Below, one piece after another: positions 1 to 11,187 of a stretch of DNA of 59,686 nt. Each line of letters begins with the position of its first letter. Position 1 is the first letter of the stretch. This stretch comes from Chitinophagaceae bacterium (GTDB lineage: Bacteria > Bacteroidota > Bacteroidia > Chitinophagales > Chitinophagaceae): contig JADKJI010000033.1 in assembly GCA_016721085.1 (NCBI GenBank), forward strand, positions 1 through 59,686, given 5' to 3'. A program made the position numbers and the translations under genes. The notes under the pieces were generated by a model. The model saw only the letters and a list, made by a program, of their open reading frames with translations. It was not told the DNA's origin and ran no database searches.

Positions 1-2684
1 TGATAGCATGCCAGTAGTAGACACCCGGTGCTATCGACGAAAGGTTAACCTTTACTTCGGTTACACCTTGCATTAATGTAGCCATGGTCTGGTACACTAC
101 CCTGCCCTGCACATCTGTTAACAGGAAGCTAGCAGTGGTATTGGTGGATGAAGAAACCTGAAGAGAAGTTTGGTTGGTTATAATGGAAGGACTGGCCCTG
201 AGTATCTCAATACCCTTGTTAGCCAATACTAATGCAGCAACTTTTGTAAATAAGGTTCGTCCTGTTTTCTCTACCGCTTTGATACGGTAATAGTTCACAC
301 CTGGACGAAGGGTGATGCCTGAATAGCTATAGTCTGTTTTTCTTTCAATAGCTTTCACTGTAGCTATTGGTTGGAATTGCTGGTTGTCGAATGATCCCTG
401 TACTTCAAAATAATCAGCATCCACATCACCAGAAATGCTCCAGTTCAAAAGAGCAGTAGTACCGGCTTTTCTTGCATTAAAGCTCAGGAAACTTACTGGC
501 AATGAACTCAGGGCATTGGTAGCGGCACTTGTACTACCGAATGTAAATGGACCGAAATTATTCGCACTCACTTCAAAGCTACCATTCGATGTGGTACCTG
601 TAGTAGAACCATTAAATAGATTGAGCCAGCTCGACCCATCAAAATAACTTCCTACCAATGTAGGGAAATCGGTGACACCACTATAAGGAGTTATTTTGAA
701 TTTGATAAACCGTGGTACTGCCGACCCTGTAATATTCCAGTATTCAGCAGAACTAATATGATCAATGAATTGAGATAGGTTATTGCCATATATCGTTGTA
801 GGATCACCAGGAAAATATTCTACCACATAGGTATCTGTAACACCACTACTTCCATTTGGACGCAAAGTGACTGGGGAATACCGATTCTGCTTCCCCACAT
901 GATAAGTAAATGCAGTTTCTCCGGTCTTACGCATTGGACCATCTACATAAGCTGTTGCGGATCCGCCTAACAACGTACTGCCTCTGTTCATACTCAGTAT
1001 AAACCCTGAATTCGTCTTAACTTTTCCATTAGTCAATTCAAGAACAGCACCAGATGCTATTGTTACTGCAGACTGAAGTGTTAATCCCTGGAAACTACTA
1101 TTCGTTACACGGAATGTGCCTTGTATTGTTGATGGGAAACTATTGCCAGTAAACTGAGGTAGAGAACTCTTGAATTCAAAACTATTTACACCCCCATTAT
1201 TATAATTACGGCTTCCCGTAATCTGGAAATTACCAAATTGTCCGGAAGAGGTTAAACCGGGCGATGCACCCAGCACCAACCAACCACCATTACCATTATA
1301 AAAAGCGTCGCCTCTCACTACACTGTTTTCATCAAGTGAGAAGAAACTATTTCCAGTAAGATCGATTGTGCCTCTATTCTGCGGTGGACCTGAAATTGTT
1401 CCGCTAAAAGATATAACTCCGTTATTAGTAACCAATAATTTCCCTTTAGAGCCAGTAGCTCCAATTCTAAGGTTTGAAGCAACTGAACGATTGAACAAGA
1501 TGGTGTCTACACTAAAATTGATGATACCAGTATCCCCTGAGGTTGCACACCAATTTGTAGAAACATTGAAACTGCCATTTCCCTGGCAAACCTGGCAAGT
1601 ACCATCTTTCATATCGACTTTAGCACTGCTATTGAAAACACCTCCAGATACTACCAAACTACCACCACCCATTATTATCGGATTGATACCGGCAACTACT
1701 GTACCGGCAACAATGAATGACTTATTAGTACCAAGGGTTAGAGCACTATTTAATTTCATAAAAGCCCCTTTGGCTATCCTAAAACTACAGTTTACAGTTC
1801 CAGAACTAAGTAGTGTTTGTGCTCCTGTTCCATTCGCTACAAGGAATGGATCTTCACTGGATGCTGTTACTACACCATTTCCAAATACAAAAAAATTGCC
1901 TTTAAAACGAAGTTCATTATTTGGTTTCTGATCTACCGCACCAAGGTTTAGCGTACCGCCATTTACAGTAATACCACCATTCACCTGAACAATACTACTT
2001 GTTCCACCACTATTGCCTTCTTTCAATAACAGGATAGCTTGTTCTATTATAAGATCGCCTCCGATTGATAGATTGAGATTGGTATTATTTGTAAACCGGA
2101 AATCCTGCAAAGCAGTTCCTGTTCTTTTTACAATGAAATTACCTTGTATAGTTGTCAATGCCCCTTGCTGGTTCCAATTACCTCCAATACTTTGTTCATA
2201 GTTGAGTACAAGGTTTCCCCAATTTATACCAGAAGGTAATGTTGTTGTATTATTTATCCAGTTCCTGATTTCAACTGTGGATGTGGCGGCGAAGTTTTCC
2301 GTTCCACCGAAGATACTTGTGCCGGCTGTTGATGTAACTACTCCAGTATTCTCATGATAGTAAGTAGCACCATTTAACAACTGAAAGCTACCGGTCAAGA
2401 ATATAGGAAATGTAGCTTGCAAAAAAGCACCCGATTCTACCTGGAGAGTGGATCCGCTGTTCCCTATAGTCCAGGAAGTGGTGGTGACCATTGAATGCCC
2501 CGATTGTATAACAAAAACATCGCCTGCTTGTGTAAAACTTGATGGTACAGAAGCTCCTCCACTACGACTTGTATTCCAGGAAGTCAAACTGTTGGGTGAC
2601 AGTGATCCCTGTGAATAATAAGTGGTAGCGAACAGTGATAAAGAAAATCCGGTTAGGACTATAAGGAGCAATACCTGCTTCATG
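1..2684 (-). CDS. Secreted repeat-rich surface protein with C-terminal sorting region (partial, runs off left edge)
   Basis: The leftward frame is open from an ATG at 2684 to the window edge, about 894 codons with no stop. It begins with a signal peptide (MKQVLLLIVLTGFSLSLFA) followed by a long beta-rich stretch of short Gly/Asn/Ser/Thr repeats typical of passenger domains. Towards the C-terminus the segment LPVSFLSFNARK introduces a fibronectin-like region. A typical type IX secretion sorting domain follows (…LLTDVQGRVVYQTM…, then LSSIAPGVYYW) and is cut by the edge. The protein is therefore inferred to be exported and attached or released at the cell surface; its ligand is unknown. It is the first of three similarly built neighbours in the same direction. 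No break was seen in the part I translated. Confidence 0.85.
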
Positions 2685-2740
2685 CCAATATATTTAAGGG
2701 CATTGAGTTTTAAAACTGCGCATCATTGGAATTGGAAGAA

Positions 2741-4807
2741 TCAGGATTTTATAAACCGTAGCGGCTTTGTATAAAGGCCTGAAGATAGGCCAAAAATCTG
2801 ATACTGTCCAGCCCTCAAATACCCTATCGGCAAGGTTATTTTATGCCCTCCTACTCCTATGAAAAACAAGTGTTTATGTATTAAATTTCCCTGCAAATCC
2901 AGCACCCGGAATTCCACCATTTGAGACTTGTTGGCAACAACTGATAACTGCAGTAAATCATGAGCTACAACAGGGTACAGATAGTTTAATTGCAGGGCCT
3001 CATTTCTCAACGAAAAAATCCTGATAGCAGAATGACTTTGGACCCCATCCTTCCAATTGATCAAAAGGCGGAAATACCTTTTTCCAAAAGATGCCGGCTT
3101 TCTTATTACATAAATGCGTTCTCCTTTCTCAAGCATTGAAACAGTCCTGAATAAGATGCCATCCACAGATTCCTGAATTTCAATATTCTTACTATCATCC
3201 AGTGGATTTATTTGCCAACTGAAATACAAGGCATTATACTTTTCTTCTAAATATAGAATAGCTGTTCTTAAAGGAAGAGGATTCTGATTAGCTGTAGCAC
3301 TTCCTAAAGAAAAATAATATATGCCTGTTTGATCAAAATGTACAGTATCACTTAATACCGAGCCTGCCGCACCTGCAGAACCAGAAAATGCGCTGGCACC
3401 AGCCGATTTCCATTCCGCACCCTGTGATTGTGCTACACGTAATGAGGAAAGTTCAGTGACTCCTCCACTGTTTACATCATTAAATGACAACTCCAGCTTT
3501 CCCGATTGATTAGCCAATGCCTGTACCTTCCAGTATTCCAGATTGGAAACATGGTGAAGAGAGGAATCCATTAAGCTACTGATACTATTGGCAGAATTTC
3601 TGACAAATGAAACTATATAGTCTCCCACAGCCTCCTGTATACGCAACCAGCGTTGCACCGACCCGGCTCCTACAGGAAATAAAAAATAAGATCCGGCTAC
3701 AGCGCCTTGTTTACGCAAAGGTCCATTCACAAATACTGAAGCCTGTGTACTATCAGCTACAATTGATCCGGAAGATGAAATGATCAATAAGGTACTGTCT
3801 GTAGTACTAATTTTCCCTGCCACCATTTCCAACTTATGATTAATCAAAATCGGTGAAATGAGTAATATTCCTGAAAGGTTATTTGTTTTGAGAGTAATGC
3901 TATTAGATATTTGTCCCTTTACACCCAGCTGTTGCGACACCATTCCATCTAATACCAATACCGGCGACCCCGTTCCCGATTCAGTAATTGTTCCATCAAC
4001 AATGTCACCTTTCACTTTTATTGAATTACTGTTATTGCCGGTACTTATGTTGAAAATGCCGTTTACCTGCAGACTCTTTTGCACTGAAAATTCTCCCGAA
4101 AAATTAAGTGAATAGGTAGCACCTGCATTTATGATACAGTTTCCTTTTATCAAAAGTGGATTCACACCTGTTGAAATATAGGTCCTTGCTCCGCCCGAAG
4201 CAGTTGCATTCAAAATGAGATTTCCATATACTCTATTGCTAACTGACAATGTATAACTAGCTGTACCTGGCACATTGAATTCAACTGTACCGTTTTCTGT
4301 TCCAAAACCGGCGGCTAATCTTGTAATTAAGGATGCATGGCCTATATCTGTATTATGTATATAGCTGGCACCATTAAAAACATATAATGAATCTGTAATA
4401 GAAATGGCATTGCCACTTGCAGCACCGGAACTGTTCTGCAATCTGGCACCTTCTTCCAAAACTATACCTCCCGAACAATTCAATGCTGGAATAGCAGTAT
4501 TCGTTTTCGGTATCACAAATGAAATTGAAGTTGAAAATCCAGGATGTACTTTCAGGTGGGAAAAACCGACGCCAGTATTTCCTGCAGGCAATTGCACAAC
4601 GTAAGATGAACTTATAATACTGTTATCAAGCAATATAGAATCGGATGATAGTGGAACTAAATCATCAATCCAATTGGCCGCTGTAGTGAAGAGGCTATCC
4701 CCACCCCCTCCGTCCCATTTTTTTTGCTGAGCAAAAACTGAAATAGCAGATAATAAAAATATGCAGGCAGCAAGAGCAAACCTTCTCATCATTTTCCAAC
4801 TACACAT
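2741..4807 (-). CDS. Secreted surface protein with C-terminal sorting-like domain
   Basis: This 688-residue protein starts with MCSWKMMRRFALAACIFLLSAISVFAQ, a signal peptide. A GAGGTG stretch lies just upstream of the first ATG and supports that start, although M6 or M7 would give a tidier signal peptide. The body is low-complexity beta-repeat sequence (WDGGGGDSLFTTAANWIDDLVPLSSD at the start resembles autotransporter-like repeat heads; quoted pieces are adjacent). The C-terminal 150 residues contain LPLRTAILYLEEK, a fibronectin-like strand set, and a final sorting-like domain ending in KPLRFIKS. The role is inferred to be cell-surface adhesion or coating; no enzymatic motif is visible. Its organisation matches both neighbours, from which it is separated by about 60 to 80 bases. 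Confidence 0.8.
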   Translation of the reverse strand: MCSWKMMRRFALAACIFLLSAISVFAQQKKWDGGGGDSLFTTAANWIDDLVPLSSDSILLDNSIISSSYVVQLPAGNTGVGFSHLKVHPGFSTSISFVIPKTNTAIPALNCSGGIVLEEGARLQNSSGAASGNAISITDSLYVFNGASYIHNTDIGHASLITRLAAGFGTENGTVEFNVPGTASYTLSVSNRVYGNLILNATASGGARTYISTGVNPLLIKGNCIINAGATYSLNFSGEFSVQKSLQVNGIFNISTGNNSNSIKVKGDIVDGTITESGTGSPVLVLDGMVSQQLGVKGQISNSITLKTNNLSGILLISPILINHKLEMVAGKISTTDSTLLIISSSGSIVADSTQASVFVNGPLRKQGAVAGSYFLFPVGAGSVQRWLRIQEAVGDYIVSFVRNSANSISSLMDSSLHHVSNLEYWKVQALANQSGKLELSFNDVNSGGVTELSSLRVAQSQGAEWKSAGASAFSGSAGAAGSVLSDTVHFDQTGIYYFSLGSATANQNPLPLRTAILYLEEKYNALYFSWQINPLDDSKNIEIQESVDGILFRTVSMLEKGERIYVIRKPASFGKRYFRLLINWKDGVQSHSAIRIFSLRNEALQLNYLYPVVAHDLLQLSVVANKSQMVEFRVLDLQGNLIHKHLFFIGVGGHKITLPIGYLRAGQYQIFGLSSGLYTKPLRFIKS

Positions 4808-4839
4808 ACACCTCAGGTTTAGAAGACCAAAGATAAAAA

Positions 4840-4866
4840 AAGCCTCCCGTTGTTACGGGAGGCTTT
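4840..4866 (-). terminator. Intrinsic terminator of the frameshifted surface-protein gene
   Basis: Perfect GC-rich arms AAGCCTCCCGT and ACGGGAGGCTT enclose a short loop, and the leftward strand continues into a run of seven T residues. It lies just past the stop of the gene ending at 4890 and before the next gene starts at 4807. Confidence 0.85.
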
Positions 4867-4889
4867 TACGATTTTGTAGTATGCTACAA

Positions 4890-7290
4890 CTATTGTTTTA
4901 CAAATCGGATGGTTCCGATACGATTGTTATTCATAATAGCAGTCACTTGATAAGCACCTGCAGGAAGTTGTTGCAATGTGAGCGGCACTTGTTGGTTACC
5001 TGTTGCAATTGCTGCCTGTTGTTGTGTTACGATGCGACCGTACATATCAGTAATCTGCAGTAACATGGTTCCTTTTACAGAAGAGCTGATGTTAAGGTAA
5101 GCACCAGAAGTAACCGCTGTTGGTACCATTGATGTAAGGATCACATCCTTATTACCATTCAATACTGCAACCACAGCACTAAGTGTTACTATACCTTGTT
5201 GATCAGTCATTCTCAAGCGGTAATAAGAGGTACCGAATGGAAGACTGTTATCATCAAATCCATAAGTATATACTCTGTCGGTAGCTGTTACAGAACCAAC
5301 TGGAACAAAGTTTCTGGCATCTGAAGAGCGGAGCACTTCAAACTGTGCAGCATTACTACTGTTGCTAACCTGCCAGCTTACTTTGGCACTGCTGCTGTTG
5401 ATCTTCTTCGCATCAAACTGTGAGCTTGATAGGAAGTGATCCGGCCAGACCATAACCGAAAGTATAGAATCCTGTCAATGCCAGAATATCCGCTACGGGT
5501 TGTACCTGTGGTTGAGTTACCAGGGATGATGATGATACCACCTGCATTCAGGTCGGACCAATCTGCACCTGTATAATGAGCTACTCCCACTGCATCAGTA
5601 ACCACAGCGCCTGGTACAGCACCGGTAAGGGTGAGTTCAACAGCGGCATTAGCACCACTCACTACAGACATCTGCCAATATTCCTGATTAGAGACTCCTG
5701 ATAATGGAGATACTACAGAAAGATCAGAATATGCTGAATTGAAATATTCGCTTTGATATACTGAAGGTGTAACGGAGTTAGGCACTACAGCATTAGGATC
5801 ATAAGTACTTCCCTTACCAGTTGGTAACAGGTAGCTGCTGGTGCTAGCGGTTGCTCTTCTTACCGGACCGTTTACAAAACCAAGTGAAGAAGGACTATTC
5901 ACCACCAATGCATGAGTACCTGTGTTAGCTATTGTAAGAACATTTGTTGAAGTAGTTGTCAGCTTTCCTTTTGATGCTGAATTGAAACTCAGCTTACCAA
6001 CAGTAAGAGGAGAAGCTAAAGTAACCCCTGCTGCATTATTCAAACGGAGGGAAACTTCATTAGTACTGTTATTGATAGTACCAGTTGAAGTGATAGTTTG
6101 GTTTGTGCTACCATTCAATTCTAAAATATACAAATCGGTAGTGTTGCTAACAAAAGTTCCAGCACTCCGAATGTACCTGCTGTATGGTTGACATTACCTT
6201 TAACTCTAAGAGTTGTAGTATTGGTTGCTATGAAGCTGGAACTGTTCTGGATATCAAAAGAAGTACCAGACAAGTTGAGATTGCCTTCTACCTGGAAGTC
6301 AACTACCTTATTGGTATTTGAAGCATTACCTAATGCAACTCTTGAATTACCACTAACAGTAAGGTTTCCCCTAACAGTATAATTGGCATTCACAGGTGTG
6401 CTACCAGTACCGTTAGTGGCTAATACAACAATTTTCCCGTTCGTATTAAGTATTTGGAAATCACCTTTTATAATAAGATTGTTAGTGAGTGCTAAAGAGG
6501 CTGTTGCTAGAATAAGCCCTGGGCAATCGAAAATAAGGTTTCCGATTTCAGGTACTGAACCCACATTGATAGTAGGCACTGGATTATTAACCACACCTGT
6601 CATCTTTACAGTAGAAGTTGTACCGAATGTTCCTTTTGGAACGTTACCTCCATTACGGTCCAACCAATAAGTAGAACCGCTGTTAAAGAACAGATAATCC
6701 TGTCCTGTTGTTGGGTTGGGAGAAAGACTACCATTCCTAAGCTGGATGGTGCCATTTACATCAACTCTGTTAGATAGTCCGGTTGTTCCAGGCAATGTAA
6801 ATGTTGAACCATTTGCACCTGAAACACCTGTTTTACCGGTGAAATACCAGGTACCATCAATAACACCTTTGCTATCGCTGGCAAAAGCTACAGTAAATGG
6901 GATGTTAGCATCGCAACTGTCTTCCAACCTGGCTCCAGAATTAATCTTTAATGCAGGGGTAACAGCGCTAGTACCCGATAACGTGATAGTTGGGGCAACC
7001 ATTGCCGGTCCAACAAACAATTTGGTTGTGATGGAGCTTGCAACAGTAAGCGTTTGAAGATTGATGTTTTCTAAGTTAACGTTCACCAATGCGTTCTGGT
7101 CAAAGATCACATTGTGTGCTGAGTTATTGGGGAATTGTCCAGCCGTTGGACCGCCACTGGAAAAAGACCAGTTTGCCGTATTATTCCAATTCCCTCCTGC
7201 ACCTGAAGATGGCCCTATCCAATAAAATGTTTGCGCGGTTGTGGTAAGCACGCATGATAACACTACGAATAGTACGTAGAATTTTTTCAT
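4890..7290 (-). pseudogene. Secreted surface protein with sorting domain, broken by frameshifts
   Basis: Three overlapping reading frames (7290-6121, 6133-5378, 5453-4890) are pieces of one gene of about 800 codons. It starts with a signal peptide (MKKFYVLFVVLSCVLTTTAQ) and ends with a sorting-type domain closing in TIRFVKQ. At about 6168 one base is missing: the next frame continues in register as AGTFVSNTTDLYILELNG. Near 5473 and again near 5415 two further slips are needed to restore FYTFGYGLAGSLPIKLT followed by SFDAKKINSSSAKVSW, the usual linker before the sorting domain. Because homology resumes exactly at each slip, sequencing indels are at least as likely as true decay. The start is well supported by the signal peptide; the function is inferred to be surface display. 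Confidence 0.8.
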
Positions 7291-7768
7291 ACTTGTAAAA
7301 ATTTAAAAGCAATAAATTGTATAGGAGATGGATTCCAGAGGTTTTGTGTAGGAACCAAGATGTGGTCAGGTGCGGCAAAATACATCATTTTCCTATTCCC
7401 GACAACCCCCTCTAACAAAATGATTTCCACAAAAAACCCTTACCAATTACCGGTACCCTGTACCCGTTTTGGGATTATAACACAATTGTTTAATTATTAA
7501 CTGATTATGAGTCCAATATGGGAGAATGAGCGATTCTTGTGGTTTTAAAATCCAGTTGTTAATTAAAAAAAACCTGTGTGGGGCCTGGGCAAGGGTTTGC
7601 TGTAAGAAATACATTTAATCAGACCGATGAGACGCAAAGGGGCAAAGGAGGAAAAAGGGAAAACAATAAAAAGGGAAAAAAAAAAAAAACAAAAAAAGCA
7701 AAATGGGTCCCCTTTTATCTGCGGTTAAAAAAATTTGACTTTCAAAACTTAAAACGTATTATTCTTCC
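7291..7768. other. Intergenic region without a gene
   Basis: This 478-base gap holds the upstream region of the surface-protein gene and an A-rich tract (7660-7702) containing 13 consecutive A residues. It also contains the phrase GACGCAAAGGGGCAAAGGAGG, which recurs in degenerate form near 25280 and 31690. No convincing ORF, RNA or promoter was identified. Confidence 0.6.
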
Positions 7769-9082
7769 TTACTTCTTCCTGAAAAATAACCTTATCGGTA
7801 CACCCGTAAAATTGAATTGCGCCCTCATCTGATTTTCGAGATAATTCTTATAGGGCTGCTTTACATCATCAGGGAAGTTACAGAAGAATGCAAAAGATGG
7901 CACCGCTGTAGGTAACTGTGTTACATACTTGATCTTTATCGGATTACCACGAACAACAGGTGGATGGAACGACTCAATTGCTTTGAGCATTACATCATTC
8001 AATTGAGAAGTAGTTATTCTGCGTTTCTTATTCTCGTATACATCCAAACACACTTCAATTGCTTTATGGATACGTGTCTTGTCTTTTGCAGAAATGAAAA
8101 GAATAGGTACATCAGTAAAAGGAGCGATGCGCTCTTTCAGGTTCTTTTCATAATCGCGGGCTGTATTGGTCTCTTTCGATACCAGATCCCATTTATTCAC
8201 CAACAACACAATACCCTTTCCTTTTTTAGCCGCCATACTGAAGATATTCAGATCCTGGGCGTTGATACCTTTCTCCGCATCCAATAACATAAGACAGATA
8301 TCTGCTTCATCCATGGCCTTAATGGCACGGATTACAGAATAGAACTCAAGGTCTTCATGCACTTTCGCTTTTCTTCGAATACCTGCAGTATCTATAAGTA
8401 TGAATTCTTTATTGAAGAGATTGTAATGAGTGTGTATTGTATCGCGGGTAGTACCAGCAATATCACTTACAATTGTCCTTTCTGTTCCAACTAATGCATT
8501 CAACAAAGAAGACTTACCTACATTCGGCTGTCCTATAATAGCGAACTTAGGTAACTCATCTTTTTCAATCGTATCGTTTGATTGTTCATCAGTAATCAGT
8601 GCTGCAACGGCATCAAGCACTTCACCAGTACCACTACCGCTCATGGAAGAGAGGAAGAAGATGGCATCGAATCCTAGTCCATAGAATTCAGTTGCTTCTA
8701 ATAACCTGTCGTGATTGTCCACTTTGTTTACTGCGAGGAAAACAGGCTTATTTGACCTTCTCAACACATCGGCCATAGCTTGATCGAGATCAGTTATGCC
8801 CGTGGCTGCATCAACCATGAAGATGATAGCATTAGCTTCCTCAACGGCTATTATTACCTGTTTACGGATTTCCCTTTCAAAGATATCTTCGCTTTGTGGC
8901 ACGAAACCACCTGTATCAATTACGTTGAAACTTTTTCCAATCCATTCAGCCACACCATATTGGCGGTCACGGGTAACCCCACTGATGTCGTCAACAATTG
9001 CCTTTCGTTGCTCAAGCAACCTGTTAAAAAAGGTGCTTTTGCCTACATTCGGCCTTCCTACTATCGCTACCGTAAAACTCAT
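7769..9082 (-). CDS. der: Ribosome biogenesis GTPase Der (EngA)
   Basis: This 437-residue protein has the double GTPase architecture specific to Der. The first G domain has the P-loop GRPNVGKS at residues 9-16, then DTGG and NKVD. The second has GQPNVGKS, DTAG and NKWD. A C-terminal KH-like domain of about 90 residues follows. Der acts in the cytoplasm in late assembly of the 50S ribosomal subunit and is normally essential. Length and motif spacing match the family. It is the last gene of a leftward cluster with era, an arrangement that suggests co-ordinated expression of ribosome-assembly GTPases. All catalytic motifs are intact. Confidence 0.97.
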   Translation of the reverse strand: MSFTVAIVGRPNVGKSTFFNRLLEQRKAIVDDISGVTRDRQYGVAEWIGKSFNVIDTGGFVPQSEDIFEREIRKQVIIAVEEANAIIFMVDAATGITDLDQAMADVLRRSNKPVFLAVNKVDNHDRLLEATEFYGLGFDAIFFLSSMSGSGTGEVLDAVAALITDEQSNDTIEKDELPKFAIIGQPNVGKSSLLNALVGTERTIVSDIAGTTRDTIHTHYNLFNKEFILIDTAGIRRKAKVHEDLEFYSVIRAIKAMDEADICLMLLDAEKGINAQDLNIFSMAAKKGKGIVLLVNKWDLVSKETNTARDYEKNLKERIAPFTDVPILFISAKDKTRIHKAIEVCLDVYENKKRRITTSQLNDVMLKAIESFHPPVVRGNPIKIKYVTQLPTAVPSFAFFCNFPDDVKQPYKNYLENQMRAQFNFTGVPIRLFFRKK

Positions 9083-9174
9083 ATCCCGCTGCTATTTTAT
9101 TAAGATGTTTCTAAATTCAGGGGGCAAAATTACGCTTTTAAAACGGGTTTCCGGAGTAAAGGGCGGAATATAAA

Positions 9175-9196
9175 AAACCCTGCCAGAGCAGGGTTT
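9175..9196 (-). terminator. Intrinsic terminator between the exported-protein gene and der
   Basis: A nine-base-pair stem AAACCCTGC/GCAGGGTTT with a CAGA loop is followed on the leftward strand by a T run. It lies directly after the stop of the gene ending at 9217, so der, about 90 bases further on, probably has its own promoter. Confidence 0.8.
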
Positions 9197-9216
9197 GAAA
9201 TGAGATTTTTATATAA

Positions 9217-9963
9217 TCAGCTCTTTTTCCGGCCGTTCCAGTACTCCAGGAAACGCAAAAGTTCCTCTTCTTTCTTAAAATTTATACTTTGCTGTTTGAT
9301 CCAGGCCTCGGCTTCCCTGTCAAGATTCACGTTTTCCATTATAACATCCTTATTCAGTTTTTTCAGCTTCTGTATTTGGCCGAATTTATTATTGACATAA
9401 TAAGCTACATGTTCTGAGAAATAATACCGCTTCATTGTTCCGAAAAGCGAGTCGGCGGTAACAAAAGTAGCTTTGATATGTTTCAGCAACTGCACATCTC
9501 CGGTATTCATAACCTGAACATAAGAGGAGTTTTCAGCCTTTGGATTTGCTTCTACAATTATAGAAAGGTTGTTTTCGAAAATCGCGAGTATTTCATCGCT
9601 TGTATCATCTTTGTAAAAGATGATCTTTCTTACTTTGCCAGGAGCTGCAACCCTTTCCTCCCCTTTTGGTGTAGTAAAATAAACTTCATTAGTATAAAGA
9701 TTCAATTTCACGGGTGCTTTACCTAATACCATATTGTTACGATCAATAAGAGTAGCCATGATATAATGCGTTTTCCAGAAAGGCGTTCCACTTATACGTT
9801 CGTAGGGTATTCTGTTATTACCGATATTATTACTGCCATAAACGACCAACACCCCGTCGCGGGAAGTACCAACTGGTTGCGACTCCATTGATATCTGGGC
9901 AAAAACATTTGTCATACCGTAAATCAGCAGGTATAACAGAATAAGGCTTCTCCTGTAATTCAT
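9217..9963 (-). CDS. Exported protein of unknown function
   Basis: The protein has about 248 residues if it starts at MNYRRSLILLYLLIYGMTNVFAQ, which is a plausible signal peptide. An in-frame ATG at 10011 would add 16 residues and place the hydrophobic segment further in; I prefer the later start. The mature part is hydrophilic, with no membrane segment or recognised domain. It contains KVRKIIFYKDDTSDEILAIF and a lysine-rich C-terminus ending LEYWNGRKKS. I do not recognise the family. It lies between era and der and points the same way, but a terminator separates it from der. The context suggests only co-location, not a role in ribosome assembly. Confidence 0.7.
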   Translation of the reverse strand: MNYRRSLILLYLLIYGMTNVFAQISMESQPVGTSRDGVLVVYGSNNIGNNRIPYERISGTPFWKTHYIMATLIDRNNMVLGKAPVKLNLYTNEVYFTTPKGEERVAAPGKVRKIIFYKDDTSDEILAIFENNLSIIVEANPKAENSSYVQVMNTGDVQLLKHIKATFVTADSLFGTMKRYYFSEHVAYYVNNKFGQIQKLKKLNKDVIMENVNLDREAEAWIKQQSINFKKEEELLRFLEYWNGRKKS

Positions 9964-10141
9964 ATACAATTGATTTAACGATTTATTAAAACCCATTAAG
10001 GCAGATTCCATATTTTAATTCTCATAGAAACAGAACTGGTCTTCTTTTCTTCAAATCCTTTCTGTATAAAACCCACGTATTGTTGGATGAAATCCATCAG
10101 CAAAGATTATGACGGATAAATTAACCGCATAAGAAAATCCA

Positions 10142-11041
10142 TCATGAATATAACAAAATTTCCAGATTCCGCCAAGGGTAGCCATACTCCCTAAGCATAT
10201 AATCATTGTCGCGCCATTTGGGTTTCACACGAACAAAGAGTTCCAGGAATACTTTATTACCAAGGAATTTCTCGATATCCTTCCGGGCTTCAGTACCGAG
10301 TTGGCGTATCATGCTACCGCCTTCGCCCAGCAGTATACCCTTCTGTGTTTCCCGCTGAACAACAATATCTGCAACGATCTTGATGAGAGTAGTCTTTTCC
10401 TTGAACTCCTTTACTACTACAGTTGTATGATAGGGAATCTCATCCTGATAAAGGAAGAATATTTTTTCGCGGATCATTTCCCCAACGAAGAATTTGGTGG
10501 GAAGATCGGTGAGATCATCACTATCATAAAAAGGATCACCATCTGGAAGAAATCCAAGTATGGTATCGATAAGGTCTTCGGTAGCCGTTTTTTTCAAAGC
10601 AGATACACCAATAACCACTTTCGCATATTTTTTCCCTTTGAAGAATTCGCTGGCAGCTGTAATCTGTTCAGCACTGGCGGTATCCATCTTATTCAAGACA
10701 AGAATACCTGGCACTTTCAATTTCAGAGAACTAAACAGTTCATCCAGTTCTGTGAGGTTATCTTTTATATCAACAATCAATAAAGCAACATCAGCATCTT
10801 CCAGGGCCGACTTCACGGCTTGCATCATTTTTTCATGAAGCTTGTATTTTGGATCAATGATGCCGGGCGTATCGGAGAAAACAATCTGGCAGTTCTCCCT
10901 GTTGAGTATGCCTTTTATACGGTGACGGGTGGTTTGGGCTTTATGGGATACGATAGCCAGCTTCTCATCCATTAAAGTATTGAGAAGAGTGCTTTTGCCT
11001 GCGTTGGGCCGCCCGAATATGCTTACAAATCCAGTTTTCAT
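10142..11041 (-). CDS. era: GTPase Era
   Basis: This protein of about 299 residues starts at the ATG at 11041 (MKTGFVSIFGRPNAGKS). An upstream TTG at 11056 only lengthens the frame and is not needed. The P-loop GRPNAGKS is at residues 10-17, followed by the switch region with TTRHRIKG, DTPG and NKMD. The C-terminal KH domain has the RNA-binding loop GEGGSMIRQLG. Era binds 16S rRNA near the 3' end and assists 30S maturation at the inner membrane face. Length and motifs are typical. It begins the leftward era - exported protein - der cluster. Confidence 0.96.
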   Translation of the reverse strand: MKTGFVSIFGRPNAGKSTLLNTLMDEKLAIVSHKAQTTRHRIKGILNRENCQIVFSDTPGIIDPKYKLHEKMMQAVKSALEDADVALLIVDIKDNLTELDELFSSLKLKVPGILVLNKMDTASAEQITAASEFFKGKKYAKVVIGVSALKKTATEDLIDTILGFLPDGDPFYDSDDLTDLPTKFFVGEMIREKIFFLYQDEIPYHTTVVVKEFKEKTTLIKIVADIVVQRETQKGILLGEGGSMIRQLGTEARKDIEKFLGNKVFLELFVRVKPKWRDNDYMLREYGYPWRNLEILLYS

Positions 11042-11070
11042 GAAATAAAAGAGCAAAGATAGATATAAAA

Positions 11071-11117
11071 AGTCGGGAGTCGTTAGTCTGAAGTCGGGAG
11101 TCGGTTACCGACTGAGT
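11071..11117. repeat. AGTCGGGAGTC word repeat
   Basis: The phrase AGTCGGGAGTCG occurs twice here, followed by its inverse TACCGACTGA. Related copies lie at about 29017-29045 and 34003-34076. It occupies the gap upstream of era. Confidence 0.7.
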
Positions 11118-11129
11118 GTACTTTTTTAA

Positions 11130-11179
11130 CCGCAGAGACGCAGGGACGCGGAGGGCTCTGCGTCTCCGCGTCTCTGCGG
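11130..11179. repeat. CCGCAGAGACGC inverted repeat, copy 1
   Basis: A GC-rich hairpin is bounded by CCGCAGAGACGC and GCGTCTCTGCGG. It lies directly after the stop of the esterase gene, and two further copies lie at 17366 and 26635. It could act as a transcription stop or as a dispersed palindromic element. Confidence 0.85.
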
Positions 11180-11187
11180 TGAAAAAA

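Noticed and set aside
1368..1931. Rightward ORF of 187 codons
   Set aside because: It is antisense to the large surface protein and has no family features.
6716..7057. Rightward ORF of 113 codons
   Set aside because: It is a shadow of the surface-protein coding strand.
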